Below, one piece after another: positions 1 through 7,042 of a stretch of DNA of 21,609 nt (position 1 is the stretch's first letter; each line of letters opens with the position of its first letter). The notes below the pieces were generated by a model. That model searched no databases. It saw nothing but the letters and a program-made list of their open reading frames with translations, and had not been told where the DNA came from. The position numbers and the translations under genes were made by a program. This stretch comes from CAZWMK01 sp964635065 (GTDB lineage: Bacteria; Pseudomonadota; Alphaproteobacteria; Sphingomonadales; Sphingomonadaceae): assembly GCA_964635065.1 (NCBI GenBank), contig CAZWMK010000030.1:1-21609 (forward strand), written 5' to 3'.

Positions 1-489
1 GAGCCACAGGCGGTAGAAATCATTGCCGATATCATAATGCATGGCGATGTTGCGACGGCTGCCGCGCCGCGAATTGCGGTGCAGCAGATGATAGGCGCGG
101 CGTGCCAGCCGTGCAGGCCACAGCCCCGCAATCTCGCTATCAAGCCCGGACAGGTTTTCCGCCATCAGCATCAGGAAGGCCGCCAGATCGGGGGTCGACC
201 AGTGACCATCGACATAGCTTTCGGCAAAGCCGTTGTCGCCGTCGGCCATAAGCGTCCACAAGGGCCGCCAGTTGTGAAGCATCAGGAATGCCTCGTGCCC
301 GGCCGACCGGCCCTTGGCCACCACCTGCCGGCCCGAGGGCAGTTCGACAACCAGACGCCCGCACTGCAACCGACGCAGCACGCGCTCCAGAAGTGCGGTG
401 CCAACCTTGTCCATCAGCCGGGCGCGCCACGAGGTGCGCAGCGGTGTGGCGACGGCAGAAGCCGGAAAATCCCCTGTGCTCATGTCCAT
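1..489 (-). CDS. Cyclopropane-fatty-acid-synthase-type SAM methyltransferase, N-terminal part (cut by window edge)
   Basis: This is the first 163 codons of a leftward gene whose remainder lies beyond position 1. Members of the CFAS family transfer a methyl or methylene group from SAM to double bonds in phospholipid acyl chains. The visible part has the usual N-terminal region, with a segment like that of CFAS proteins (NGFAESYVDGHWSTPDL), and ends in MHYDIGNDFYRLWL, the diagnostic CFAS substrate-side motif just before the methyltransferase core. The ATG at 487-489 shares its A with the stop of the DUF1365 gene (TGATG), so the two are translationally coupled. It is the last visible gene of the FAD-oxidoreductase/DUF1365/CFAS operon. 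The SAM-binding core and catalytic residues cannot be checked here. It could be a true cyclopropane synthase or a methyltransferase making mid-chain-branched or furan fatty acids; the sequence does not decide. Confidence 0.88.
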   Translation of the reverse strand, partial: MDMSTGDFPASAVATPLRTSWRARLMDKVGTALLERVLRRLQCGRLVVELPSGRQVVAKGRSAGHEAFLMLHNWRPLWTLMADGDNGFAESYVDGHWSTPDLAAFLMLMAENLSGLDSEIAGLWPARLARRAYHLLHRNSRRGSRRNIAMHYDIGNDFYRLWL

Positions 490-1268
490 CAGCGTGTCGT
501 CCCCCCGATTGTTACTGGTCCGGCCGTCATCGGCCTGTGCGTATGAACGGGCACGCGGCGCAGCCACAGTCGCAATGCTTCCCATAAAATGCCTGCCATG
601 ACTTTCACCGTCATGAACGGTCGCATGACGAACAGCCGGGCCAGGGCTGCATCCTCCAGCGCTTTGCGACGGGCGGTAAAGGCAGCGGTCAAAAGCGCGC
701 CGTCGCCGTCTGCAACGCGAATGCCGATCATCAGCTTTTCCGCAGGCGGCTGTACGCGAAAGGCATAGGTCAACGCCATGTCCATGAAGGGCGAGACATG
801 GAAATCCTTTGCGCATTGCTGGCGATAGGGGGCCACCTCACCCGCCGCGACCGGCAGCAGATAACTGTGCCGCTCGCCAAAGGTATTGTGCACCTCGTAA
901 AGGATCGCGGCCAGATGGCCCGCACGATCATGGCAGAAATAGACACTGAGCGGGTTGAAGGCATAGCCCAGAAGCCGGGGCATGGTCAGCAGCTCGATCC
1001 GCCCGCCATCGGCGTCGATCCCGGCGGCAGCCAGATGGCGCGCCACCTGCGTCTTCAGCGGCGTCGCCGAACCGTCGCCATAATCGCGGTCGCGCAGGCT
1101 GAACAGGCCGAAGCGATTGTGCGCGAACAGCTTCAGCCTGCGATCGAGGGCGGGCAGTTCGTCGAGATCGAACAGGCACATGGCAATGTCGTAATGCAGG
1201 TGATGGTGCACGGGCTTCAGACGGCGGTGCATCACGGTCCCCGCATAAATGGCCGACCGTCCCGCCAT
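489..1268 (-). CDS. DUF1365 family protein
   Basis: A 259-residue protein of the DUF1365 family, recognised from a set of conserved segments: HRRLKPVHHHLHY near residue 15, LLGYAFNPLSVYFCHD around residue 100, HNTFGERHSYLLP around residue 125 and KDFHVSPFMDM around residue 155. The biochemical role of the family is not established. Its members are very often sandwiched between an FAD-dependent oxidoreductase and a CFAS-type methyltransferase, exactly as here, which suggests a part in acyl-chain modification. Both ends overlap neighbours by one base (TGATG at 1268 and again at 489), so the three genes form one tightly coupled unit. No signal peptide or clear membrane segment is evident. Function beyond the association is inference. 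Confidence 0.93.
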   Translation of the reverse strand: MAGRSAIYAGTVMHRRLKPVHHHLHYDIAMCLFDLDELPALDRRLKLFAHNRFGLFSLRDRDYGDGSATPLKTQVARHLAAAGIDADGGRIELLTMPRLLGYAFNPLSVYFCHDRAGHLAAILYEVHNTFGERHSYLLPVAAGEVAPYRQQCAKDFHVSPFMDMALTYAFRVQPPAEKLMIGIRVADGDGALLTAAFTARRKALEDAALARLFVMRPFMTVKVMAGILWEALRLWLRRVPVHTHRPMTAGPVTIGGTTR

Positions 1269-2596
1269 CAGCGCGCCCCGTCGGCGGGCAAACAGATACG
1301 CCCCGATTCATTGGCGACCTGCCACGGCCTGCGCACGCCGCCCAGTTGTTCGGCAACGGCCAGCCCGGCCTGCAAACCATCTTCGTGGAAGCCCGCCCCG
1401 AAATAGGCGCCACAGAACCAGGTGTTGCGCCGCCCTTGCAACGACCACAGTTCCGCCTGCGCCGCCATCGCGCCGGCATTGAACAGCGGATGCTGATAGC
1501 TTTGCCGCAGGATCACCCGCGCCGGATCGGGCGGATCAAGGGGATTGAGCGTCACGAACAGCGGCGTCTCGTGCGGGATGTGCTGCAACAGGTTCATCCA
1601 GTATGTCACCGATACCGCACGACTGCGATCACCGTTGCGGGTGGCATAATTCCAGCTCGACCAGACACGGCGGTTTTTCGGCATCAGGCGCGTGTCGCTG
1701 TGCAGGATGGTTTCGTTCGCCTGATAGCGAAAGGCGGACAAAATCCGCCTTTCCTCAGTGCTGGCATCGGCCAGCATCGCCAGCGCCTGATCGGCATGGG
1801 CGGCGATCACCACCTGATCGTGCCGCATCTCCCGGCCCTTGGCATCCGTTAAAACAACGTCGCCTTCCGCAGTCCGCCGCACCTGTTGCACCGGGCTGGC
1901 CAGCCGAACATCATCGCCTAAAGCCGCCGCCAGACGGCTGACATAATTGCGGCTGCCACCGACCACCGTGCGCCACACCGGCCTTTGCCCGAGGTTGAGC
2001 AGGCCATGATTTTCAAAAAAGCGGATGAAGGCGGCGGCAGGATAGGCGGCGATGTCGGCGGCAGGCGTCGACCATATCGCCGCCGCCGTGGGGTAGAGAT
2101 TGTCTGCCCGGAAAGCCTCGCCATAGCCCGCGCGATCAAGATAATCGCCAAGGCTCATCAGCCCGAGCGTCCCGATATCGGCAGGGGCCGTGCGATAAAA
2201 ACGCACGAGATCGCGCAGCATCGACCAGAAGCGCGGACGAAACAGATTGCGGCGCTGGGCGAAAAGACCGTTCAGCCCGGTGCCTGAATATTCCAGCCGC
2301 CCATCATCCAAAGACACGGCAAAGGTCATCTCGGTCGACTGCGTCGGCACGTCCAGATGCGCGAACAGCGCGGTCAGATTGGGATAGCACGGCTCATTGT
2401 AAACGATGAAACCAGTATCGACAGGCGTGCCGGCGGCATCGACCGTATGGCTGTGTCCGCCAAGGCGTGCCTCTTCTTCATAAAGGGTGACCCGGTGACG
2501 CTGCGACAACAGCCACGCTGCCGACAAACCGGATATGCCGCCACCGATGACAGCAATATCAAGTTGTTGCGCCTGTCCGTGGGGACGTGCATTCAT
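1268..2596 (-). CDS. FAD-dependent amine-oxidase-like oxidoreductase, first gene of the lipid-modification operon
   Basis: A 442-residue flavoprotein of the NAD/FAD-binding amine-oxidase-like family. The N-terminal dinucleotide-binding fold is clear: VIGGGISGLSAAWLL at about residues 16-30, followed by LYEEEARLGGHSHTV, where the acidic residue at the end of the second strand binds the ribose of FAD. A second FAD-contact region near the C-terminus reads TWFCGAYFGAGFHEDGLQAG. The frame stays open to 2641, but the ATG at 2594-2596 is preferred. The longer start would lie inside the proposed promoter -10, whereas 2596 leaves a leader of about 40 bases with an AGGAAAG Shine-Dalgarno sequence at 2615-2609. 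Proteins of this type next to CFAS methyltransferases act as desaturases or reductases on methylated acyl chains in furan and branched fatty acid pathways. That role is inferred from neighbours. Confidence 0.92.
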   Translation of the reverse strand: MNARPHGQAQQLDIAVIGGGISGLSAAWLLSQRHRVTLYEEEARLGGHSHTVDAAGTPVDTGFIVYNEPCYPNLTALFAHLDVPTQSTEMTFAVSLDDGRLEYSGTGLNGLFAQRRNLFRPRFWSMLRDLVRFYRTAPADIGTLGLMSLGDYLDRAGYGEAFRADNLYPTAAAIWSTPAADIAAYPAAAFIRFFENHGLLNLGQRPVWRTVVGGSRNYVSRLAAALGDDVRLASPVQQVRRTAEGDVVLTDAKGREMRHDQVVIAAHADQALAMLADASTEERRILSAFRYQANETILHSDTRLMPKNRRVWSSWNYATRNGDRSRAVSVTYWMNLLQHIPHETPLFVTLNPLDPPDPARVILRQSYQHPLFNAGAMAAQAELWSLQGRRNTWFCGAYFGAGFHEDGLQAGLAVAEQLGGVRRPWQVANESGRICLPADGAR

Positions 2597-2641
2597 GCTT
2601 ACGTTTCGCTTTCCTGTCGCTGATCGCTGCTGGATCTGCAC

Positions 2642-2671
2642 TTTATACGCCAGTGATGCCAGCCCGGATTA
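2642..2671 (-). promoter_or_regulatory. Candidate ECF11 (RpoE-type) promoter of the FAD/DUF1365/CFAS operon
   Basis: Read on the minus strand, TAATCC (2671-2666) is followed after exactly 18 bases by TATAAA (2647-2642). This differs by one base from the TGATCC-N18-TATAAA found before the DUF2177 gene and matches the layout before the sigma gene. Transcription would begin near 2635, giving a leader of about 40 bases to the ATG at 2596. The assignment rests on the repeated pattern in this window and on my recollection of the Rhodobacter RpoE consensus; no start site is mapped. Confidence 0.6.
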
Positions 2672-2686
2672 TATTGGCAATGAAAA

Positions 2687-2716
2687 TGATCCATTGTGCG
2701 CGAAGCTGCGTAGAAG
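2687..2716 (+). promoter_or_regulatory. Candidate autoregulated ECF11 promoter of the sigma/anti-sigma operon
   Basis: TGATCC at 2687-2692 is followed after 18 bases by TAGAAG at 2711-2716. RpoE of the ChrR system is known to transcribe its own operon from TGATC(C)-type -35 elements, and this is the only such pattern upstream of the sigma gene. The leader to the chosen start at 2805 would be about 80 bases. The -10 is the weakest of the three candidate sites. Confidence 0.6.
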
Positions 2717-2804
2717 GGACGTGACACATGCACTGCCAGATTGCGCTGAACGCCCCCTGCCTCCGGTCCTTGCCGGCATGGCGACCGCGCGCAGCGTGGA
2801 CGGC

Positions 2805-3371
2805 ATGAATCGCATGTCGCGCACAGCTGCACCCGATTATGACGCGCTTGTGGTCCGGATCGCGCACAGTCGCGACCGGCTGGCCTATGAAACCCTGTTC
2901 CGCCATTTCGCGCCACGGCTGAAAGCCTGGCTGATCCGTGCGGGCATGGCCGAAGGCGCTGCCGAAGAAGTCGCACAGGAAACGATGTTGAACGTCTGGC
3001 GCAAGGCCGAACAGTTTCGTCCGGACCGTGCCACGGCCACCACATGGATTTTCACCATTGCCCGCAACCTGCGCATCGATCATGTCCGCCGCGACCTGCG
3101 GCGCGTGCTGCCCGATCACGATCCCAGCGACGATCCCGCGCCGCCGCCCGCCGCCGACGCAGATATCCTCGCCGCCGAACGCGACGAACGCATCCGTGAG
3201 GCCATGGCTCTCCTGCCCCCCGAACAGCTTGCCGCTCTCCGTTTGTCCTTTTTCGAGGACCGGCCGCACAGCGACATCGCCGAAACGCTGAGCATCCCGC
3301 TCGGCACCGTCAAATCGCGGCTCCGCCGCGCGGTTCAAACCCTGCGGATCATGCTCAAGGACATCGCATGA
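2805..3371 (+). CDS. rpoE: ECF RNA polymerase sigma factor, RpoE/ECF11 type
   Basis: A group IV sigma factor of 188 residues that directs RNA polymerase to stress promoters. Region 2 covers roughly residues 20-90, with YETLFRHFAPRLKAWL and the DNA-melting segment ATATTWIFTIARNLRIDHVRR. Region 4 begins with LLPPEQLAALRLSFFED and includes the helix-turn-helix HSDIAETLSIPLGTVKSRLRRA. Acidic and proline-rich residues link the two. The length matches Rhodobacter sphaeroides RpoE closely. The frame is open back to 2535, but that start lies upstream of the proposed promoter; ATG 2805 gives a typical N-terminus, with 2778 and 2814 as alternatives and no strong Shine-Dalgarno sequence before any of them. 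It overlaps the anti-sigma gene by ATGA at 3368-3371. Pairing with a ChrR-type anti-sigma factor makes the ECF11 assignment firm. Confidence 0.95.
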   Translation: MNRMSRTAAPDYDALVVRIAHSRDRLAYETLFRHFAPRLKAWLIRAGMAEGAAEEVAQETMLNVWRKAEQFRPDRATATTWIFTIARNLRIDHVRRDLRRVLPDHDPSDDPAPPPAADADILAAERDERIREAMALLPPEQLAALRLSFFEDRPHSDIAETLSIPLGTVKSRLRRAVQTLRIMLKDIA

Positions 3372-4027
3372 CGCCCCATCATCACCTCAACGACGACACG
3401 CTCGCCCTTCATGCCGCCGGAAGCCTGCCTGCCGGTCCGGCCCTGGTTGCCGCAATCCATCTCGACGGATGCGCCCAGTGCCGCATGGCTCTGGCCGCGC
3501 TCGACATGGCAGGCGGCGTCTTGCTCGCCGATCTGCCCCCTGCTGCGATGAGCGAACATGCCCTTGCACGCGCGATGGCGGCCATCGAAACGCCGCTGCC
3601 CCAGCCGACAGCCGCAGCACCACCTCCCCCCCTCAGGCGCCCTGCCCTGCCCGATGACGCAATACTGCCTGCCCGGCTGGCCCCCTTTGCCATCGGGCGC
3701 TGGCGCTGGTTGGCCCCCGGCATACGCTGGTCGCGGGTCCATGTCCCCGCAGCGCACGCCAATGTCGTGCTCTTGCATGGTCGGGCAGGCAGCAAACTGC
3801 CGCATCATCGCCATGTCGGCGGGGAATATACGCAGGTCCTGACCGGCGCCTTGCGTGAAGATGACATTTATTTCCGCGCGGGCGACTGCATCGATGCCGA
3901 GCACCATAGCGAACACAGGCTGCACGTCACCGACGATCATGATTGCCTGTGCGTCGCGGCAATCGACGGGCACACGCAGGTCAACAGCCTGATCGGCCGC
4001 CTCGTCGCCCCGTTGCTCGCGCCATGA
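3368..4027 (+). CDS. chrR: ChrR-type zinc-dependent anti-sigma factor with cupin domain
   Basis: A 219-residue cytoplasmic anti-sigma factor that holds the upstream sigma factor inactive until singlet oxygen or related oxidants appear. The N-terminal zinc anti-sigma domain carries His6, His31, Cys35 and Cys38, the same four positions as the zinc ligands of Rhodobacter sphaeroides ChrR. After a proline-rich linker (about residues 76-95), the C-terminal cupin-like domain has PHHRHVGGEYTQVL and a later histidine. His147, His149, Glu153 and His183 correspond to the second zinc site of ChrR (141, 143, 147, 177) with a constant shift of six. The gene overlaps the sigma gene and the next gene by four bases each. 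I see no missing ligand, so a working sensor is expected. The residue equivalence comes from my memory of the ChrR literature. Confidence 0.95.
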   Translation: MTPHHHLNDDTLALHAAGSLPAGPALVAAIHLDGCAQCRMALAALDMAGGVLLADLPPAAMSEHALARAMAAIETPLPQPTAAAPPPPLRRPALPDDAILPARLAPFAIGRWRWLAPGIRWSRVHVPAAHANVVLLHGRAGSKLPHHRHVGGEYTQVLTGALREDDIYFRAGDCIDAEHHSEHRLHVTDDHDCLCVAAIDGHTQVNSLIGRLVAPLLAP

Positions 4028-4815
4028 CGCCGCTTGTCGCCACGGCCGTTGGCCTGTCGCTCACCATGGCGGCGGCCTGGGCTTATGTCCGCAAACCGGG
4101 ACGTTCGGGCTGGGTCGATGTCATCTGGTCCTTTGCCGTCGGCATTTCAGGCGCGGCGCTGGCTCTGACGCCCGACAGTGCCGCACTTGATGACCGTCAG
4201 GCGCTTGTCGCCGGGCTGGTGCTGATCTGGTCGCTGCGGCTTGGCCTGCATATCGCCGCTCGTTCGGCGCGCCACGGCGAAGATCCCCGCTATCTCGAAC
4301 TGCGCCGGGAATGGGGCAAGGCAGCGGATCTGCGCCTTTTCCTGTTCCTTCAGATCCAGGCCGCTGCCGCATGGCTTCTCGCGGCCTGCATTGGCCTTGC
4401 CGCGCATCATCCGGCGCCGGCGTTGCAATGGACCGACTGGGCGGGCAGTGCCATCACCCTGTTCGGCATCGGCTTTGCCGGCATTGCCGATCGTCAGCTT
4501 GCCTGTTTCGCAAAAGAGGCCGCCAATCGCGGCAAGGTCTGCGACACCGGCCTGTGGGCCTGGAGCCGTCACCCCAATTATGCCGGGGAATGGCTTGGAT
4601 GGTTCGGCTATGCCGTCATTGCGCTTGGCCCCGATCCATTTGCCGCGCACCTTTCGGGCTGGCTGGCCCTTGCCGCCCCGGCCTTCATGTACTGGCTTCT
4701 GGCGCATGTTTCGGGCGTGCCGCCGCTCGAAGCGCACATGCTGCGCTCGCGCGGGCAGGCCTATGCCGACTATCAGGCCCGTGTCAGCCGTTTCTGGCCC
4801 CGCCCCCCGCGCTGA
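4024..4815 (+). CDS. DUF1295 / steroid 5-alpha-reductase-like membrane protein
   Basis: A 263-residue integral membrane protein of the DUF1295 family, related to 3-oxo-5-alpha-steroid 4-dehydrogenases and the isoprenylcysteine methyltransferase-like fold. The N-terminus gives membrane helices separated by GRSGWVDVIWSF. The conserved cytosolic motif, WSRHPNYAGEWLGWFGYAV, lies at about residues 179-197 and is the usual cofactor-binding feature. The C-terminus ends with RGQAYADYQARVSRFWPRPPR, typical of the family. It overlaps the anti-sigma gene (ATGA at 4024-4027) and is followed 23 bases later by the CFAS-type gene. A reductase acting on a lipid double bond is plausible given that context, but the substrate is unknown. 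Confidence 0.88.
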   Translation: MTPLVATAVGLSLTMAAAWAYVRKPGRSGWVDVIWSFAVGISGAALALTPDSAALDDRQALVAGLVLIWSLRLGLHIAARSARHGEDPRYLELRREWGKAADLRLFLFLQIQAAAAWLLAACIGLAAHHPAPALQWTDWAGSAITLFGIGFAGIADRQLACFAKEAANRGKVCDTGLWAWSRHPNYAGEWLGWFGYAVIALGPDPFAAHLSGWLALAAPAFMYWLLAHVSGVPPLEAHMLRSRGQAYADYQARVSRFWPRPPR

Positions 4816-4838
4816 CGGCATCGAGAGAGGAAACCAGC

Positions 4839-5870
4839 ATGGCAATCCTTGAAACACTGATCAACAAGGCCGAGCGCGCACCGCTCCCTGACAGTCTCAC
4901 CAGCCTTGGCATCCAGTTTCTGGTCGGCCGCACGCGCCGCAAGCTCGCAACGCTGCCCGCCAGTGCGGAAAAGCAATTTGCCGAGGCGATGCGCGATCAC
5001 GCCATTGCCGAACATGTCGATGCGGCCAATGCGCAGCATTATGAACTACCACCGCATTTCTTCACCCTGACTCTGGGACCGCGGCGCAAATATTCCTGTG
5101 GTTTCTACGAAAGCGAGGACGCCACGCTGGCCGATGCCGAAATCTGCGCGTTGGCGAAAACCGTCGCCAACGCGCAACTGCGCAATGGACAGCACATCCT
5201 TGAACTTGGCTGCGGCTGGGGTTCGCTCAGCCTCTACATGGCCGAACAATTCCCCGATGCGCGGATCACGGCGGTTTCCAATTCAGGCCCGCAGCGCGCC
5301 TTCATCGAAGCCGAGGCGCAGGCGCGCGGCCTGTCCAATCTGCACGTGATCACCGCCGACATGAACAATTTCACGCCCGAAGGCCTGTATGATCGCGTCA
5401 TCTCGGTCGAGATGTTCGAACATATGTCCAACTGGCGCAGCCTGCTTGCCCGGATCAATGCCTGGCTCAAGCCGGAAGGGCGGCTGTTCGTCCATATCTT
5501 CACCCACCGCAACCAGCCCTATCGCTTCGACGAAGGCGACAAGGCCGACTGGATCGCCCAGCATTTCTTCACCGGTGGCATCATGCCAAGCCATGGCCTG
5601 ATGCGACACTTTCCCGACAGCTTCACGGTTGAACGCAGCTGGCGCTGGAATGGTGAACATTATGCCCGCACCGCGCGCGACTGGCTGGCCAATTTCGACG
5701 CCAATCATGTCGAGATCGATCGCATCCTGACAGAAGTCTATGGAGCGGATGCCGCGCTGTGGCGGCGACGGTGGCGTCTGTTCTACCTTGCGACCGCAGG
5801 CCTGTTCGGTCATGCCGAAGGCACGGTCTGGGGTGTCAGCCATTATCTGCTGCGCCCTGTGCGCGCCTGA
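4839..5870 (+). CDS. CFAS-family SAM-dependent methyltransferase (second copy, short form)
   Basis: A 343-residue methyltransferase, shorter than classical CFAS and lacking much of the N-terminal domain. The SAM-binding motif I is ELGCGWGSL at residues 122-130. The residues that place bicarbonate and act in CFAS enzymes appear to be kept: Cys87 in KYSCGFY, Glu194 in EMFEH, His219 in LFVHIF and Tyr275 in HYARTARDW. The substrate-side motif reads HYELPPHFF instead of the HYDIGNDFY seen in the other copy, so the acyl substrate or product may differ. A strong GAGAGAGGA Shine-Dalgarno sequence (4823-4831) precedes the ATG, although the gene sits inside the operon. Likely substrates are unsaturated phospholipid acyl chains. 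Whether the product is a cyclopropane, a methyl branch or something else cannot be told from sequence. Confidence 0.92.
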   Translation: MAILETLINKAERAPLPDSLTSLGIQFLVGRTRRKLATLPASAEKQFAEAMRDHAIAEHVDAANAQHYELPPHFFTLTLGPRRKYSCGFYESEDATLADAEICALAKTVANAQLRNGQHILELGCGWGSLSLYMAEQFPDARITAVSNSGPQRAFIEAEAQARGLSNLHVITADMNNFTPEGLYDRVISVEMFEHMSNWRSLLARINAWLKPEGRLFVHIFTHRNQPYRFDEGDKADWIAQHFFTGGIMPSHGLMRHFPDSFTVERSWRWNGEHYARTARDWLANFDANHVEIDRILTEVYGADAALWRRRWRLFYLATAGLFGHAEGTVWGVSHYLLRPVRA

Positions 5871-5884
5871 TCGGACACAAGACC

Positions 5885-6454
5885 ATGTTCGCCCGCCTCA
5901 AGGCATATTGGCGGCGCGCCGCCGACCATCCCGATCCGCTGGCTTCGGTATCGGCGCGCACCGGGCTGGTCGTCCTGTCGAGCCAGCCGACCTATCCGCT
6001 TTATGTCGGCTGGCTTGCGGATGGCGCCTTTCTGCATGGCAGCGCCACGTTTGCCACGACGCCGCTGTTTCTTTCAGCCCTCTATGCGCTGGAGCACAGG
6101 CCATTGCTGGGGCGTCTTTTGCTGATTGTCGCGGGCGCGGCCAACACCTTTGTCTGCGCCACGTTTCTGGGCACGGCGGCAGGTGTGGAACTGTTCCTTC
6201 TGCCCTGCCTGCTGCTTACCCTGCTGCACTGGCGGCGGGCGGAGTGGCCGGTTGCGCTGATGGCGCTCGGAACAACTGCTGCGGTGCTGCCGCTCGCTGA
6301 ATTTGCCGGCACCCGGCTTGGAGGCTATCGGCTGGACGCCGATGCCAGCGCCCAGCTTTACGGCTTTCACGCCAGCGGCGCGCTGATCCTCATGGTCATG
6401 CTTGGTGCATGGCTGTGGGCAGCGCGCCGAAAGGTGTCCGCGATCAGCGCCTGA
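5885..6454 (+). CDS. Unknown multi-pass membrane protein of the sigma operon
   Basis: I do not recognise a family. The 189-residue product starts with a short basic cytoplasmic stretch (MFARLKAYWRRAADHP). It then has about five or six hydrophobic segments between residues 28 and 182, with loops containing YALEHRPLLGR, HWRRAEWP and GTRLGGYRLDADASAQ, and ends in a basic tail. It follows the CFAS-type gene by 14 bases and is the last gene of the rightward operon, so it is presumably made under the same stress. Its last 11 bases overlap the end of the convergent DUF2177 gene. A role in lipid handling or membrane repair is only a guess from position. The start at 5885 has no strong Shine-Dalgarno sequence and relies on the preceding gene. 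Confidence 0.75.
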   Translation: MFARLKAYWRRAADHPDPLASVSARTGLVVLSSQPTYPLYVGWLADGAFLHGSATFATTPLFLSALYALEHRPLLGRLLLIVAGAANTFVCATFLGTAAGVELFLLPCLLLTLLHWRRAEWPVALMALGTTAAVLPLAEFAGTRLGGYRLDADASAQLYGFHASGALILMVMLGAWLWAARRKVSAISA

Positions 6455-6842
6455 CCAGCCTGTTCGCCACAACAAAGCCGGCCATCGCCGCAGATGCCGT
6501 CAAAAAAGTCCCCCAGATCATGTCGACGATCACCACATCGACCGGCCAGCCCGCCAGCGTGGCGTAATTGGTCAGGTCATAGGTACCATAAGCCACAAGG
6601 CCGAGAAAACCGCCACGGCCCAGCGCTGCGCCAGCCGTCCGGGATGGCGCCACTGCGAACAGCACGATGCCCGTCACATAGAGGACATAAAAAACCGCCG
6701 CAGGCGCAAGAATGAAGTCGGGTCGCAGCATGGCGCCCAGTTGCGGCCGGTAAAAGGCATCCGCCATGGTCGACAGCCAGACGACATCAAGACCGAGCAG
6801 CACAAGGGCCGCCACGACAAAGGCATAAAGATGAAAGCGCAT
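6444..6842 (-). CDS. DUF2177 family membrane protein
   Basis: A 132-residue protein of the DUF2177 family with four predicted membrane helices (about residues 4-23, 44-64, 76-94 and 104-126). The typical segments are LLGLDVVWLSTM near the start, FYRPQLGAML, and GLVAYGTYDLTNYATLAGWP in the third helix region. The function of the family is unknown. The start is well supported: TGAGG at 6850-6854 stands seven bases before the ATG. An ECF11-like promoter lies about 63 bases upstream, so this gene very probably belongs to the RpoE-ChrR regulon despite facing the sigma operon. Its 3' end overlaps the unknown membrane protein gene by 11 bases, which could let antisense transcription couple the two units. 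Confidence 0.92.
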   Translation of the reverse strand: MRFHLYAFVVAALVLLGLDVVWLSTMADAFYRPQLGAMLRPDFILAPAAVFYVLYVTGIVLFAVAPSRTAGAALGRGGFLGLVAYGTYDLTNYATLAGWPVDVVIVDMIWGTFLTASAAMAGFVVANRLVRR

Positions 6843-6904
6843 GGCACAGCCTCATGATCGGGATGCCGCCAGCCTTCGACCGGCGGCATGTTGTTGATTG
6901 CTTT

Positions 6905-6934
6905 TTTATACGCGCGGATAGCCATACCGGATCA
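6905..6934 (-). promoter_or_regulatory. Candidate ECF11 promoter of the DUF2177 gene
   Basis: On the minus strand TGATCC (6934-6929) and TATAAA (6910-6905) are separated by exactly 18 bases. This is the best of the three matching sites in the window and shares its -35 with the sigma promoter and its -10 with the FAD-operon promoter. The leader would be about 55-60 bases. Confidence 0.65.
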
Positions 6935-7042
6935 TCCGCCGCCCTGCGGGCGATGCGCCGCCACGGAATAACCCTACCGGTCCGGGACGCGCCAGGCTAT
7001 GCCATATGGACCATCCCTGACGGCCAGACTGGCAGAGACGAC

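Noticed and set aside
37..546. Plus-strand open frames opposite the CFAS, DUF1365 and FAD genes (for example 37-546 and 798-1406)
   Set aside because: They are antisense shadows of well-identified genes, with composition typical of reverse-strand GC-rich DNA.
2608..2637. AGATCC-N18-GAAAGC on the minus strand as another ECF promoter for the FAD operon
   Set aside because: The -10 is poor and the leader would be almost absent; the site at 2671-2642 fits better.
2597..2641. Longer start of the FAD oxidoreductase at 2641
   Set aside because: That ATG lies next to the proposed -10 and upstream of the expected transcript start; the Rossmann motif follows normally from ATG 2596.
2668..2673. Perfect TATAAT on the minus strand upstream of the FAD operon
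   Set aside because: No acceptable sigma-70 -35 lies 16-18 bases upstream, and the bases are better explained as part of the TAATCC element of the ECF-type site. A minor housekeeping promoter is not excluded.
2535..2804. N-terminal extension of about 90 residues on the sigma factor frame
   Set aside because: It would begin inside the divergent FAD gene and upstream of the proposed promoter, and the extra residues (Cys-rich, no domain) do not belong to any sigma region.
4311..4838. Long plus-strand frame that would extend the CFAS-type gene upstream from 4839 to 4311
   Set aside because: It runs out of frame over the DUF1295 gene, gives an Arg/Cys-rich product without a domain, and a strong Shine-Dalgarno sequence marks ATG 4839.
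6854..7042. Upstream extension of the deaminase
   Set aside because: It would overlap the DUF2177 promoter and leader, and the added residues show no domain.
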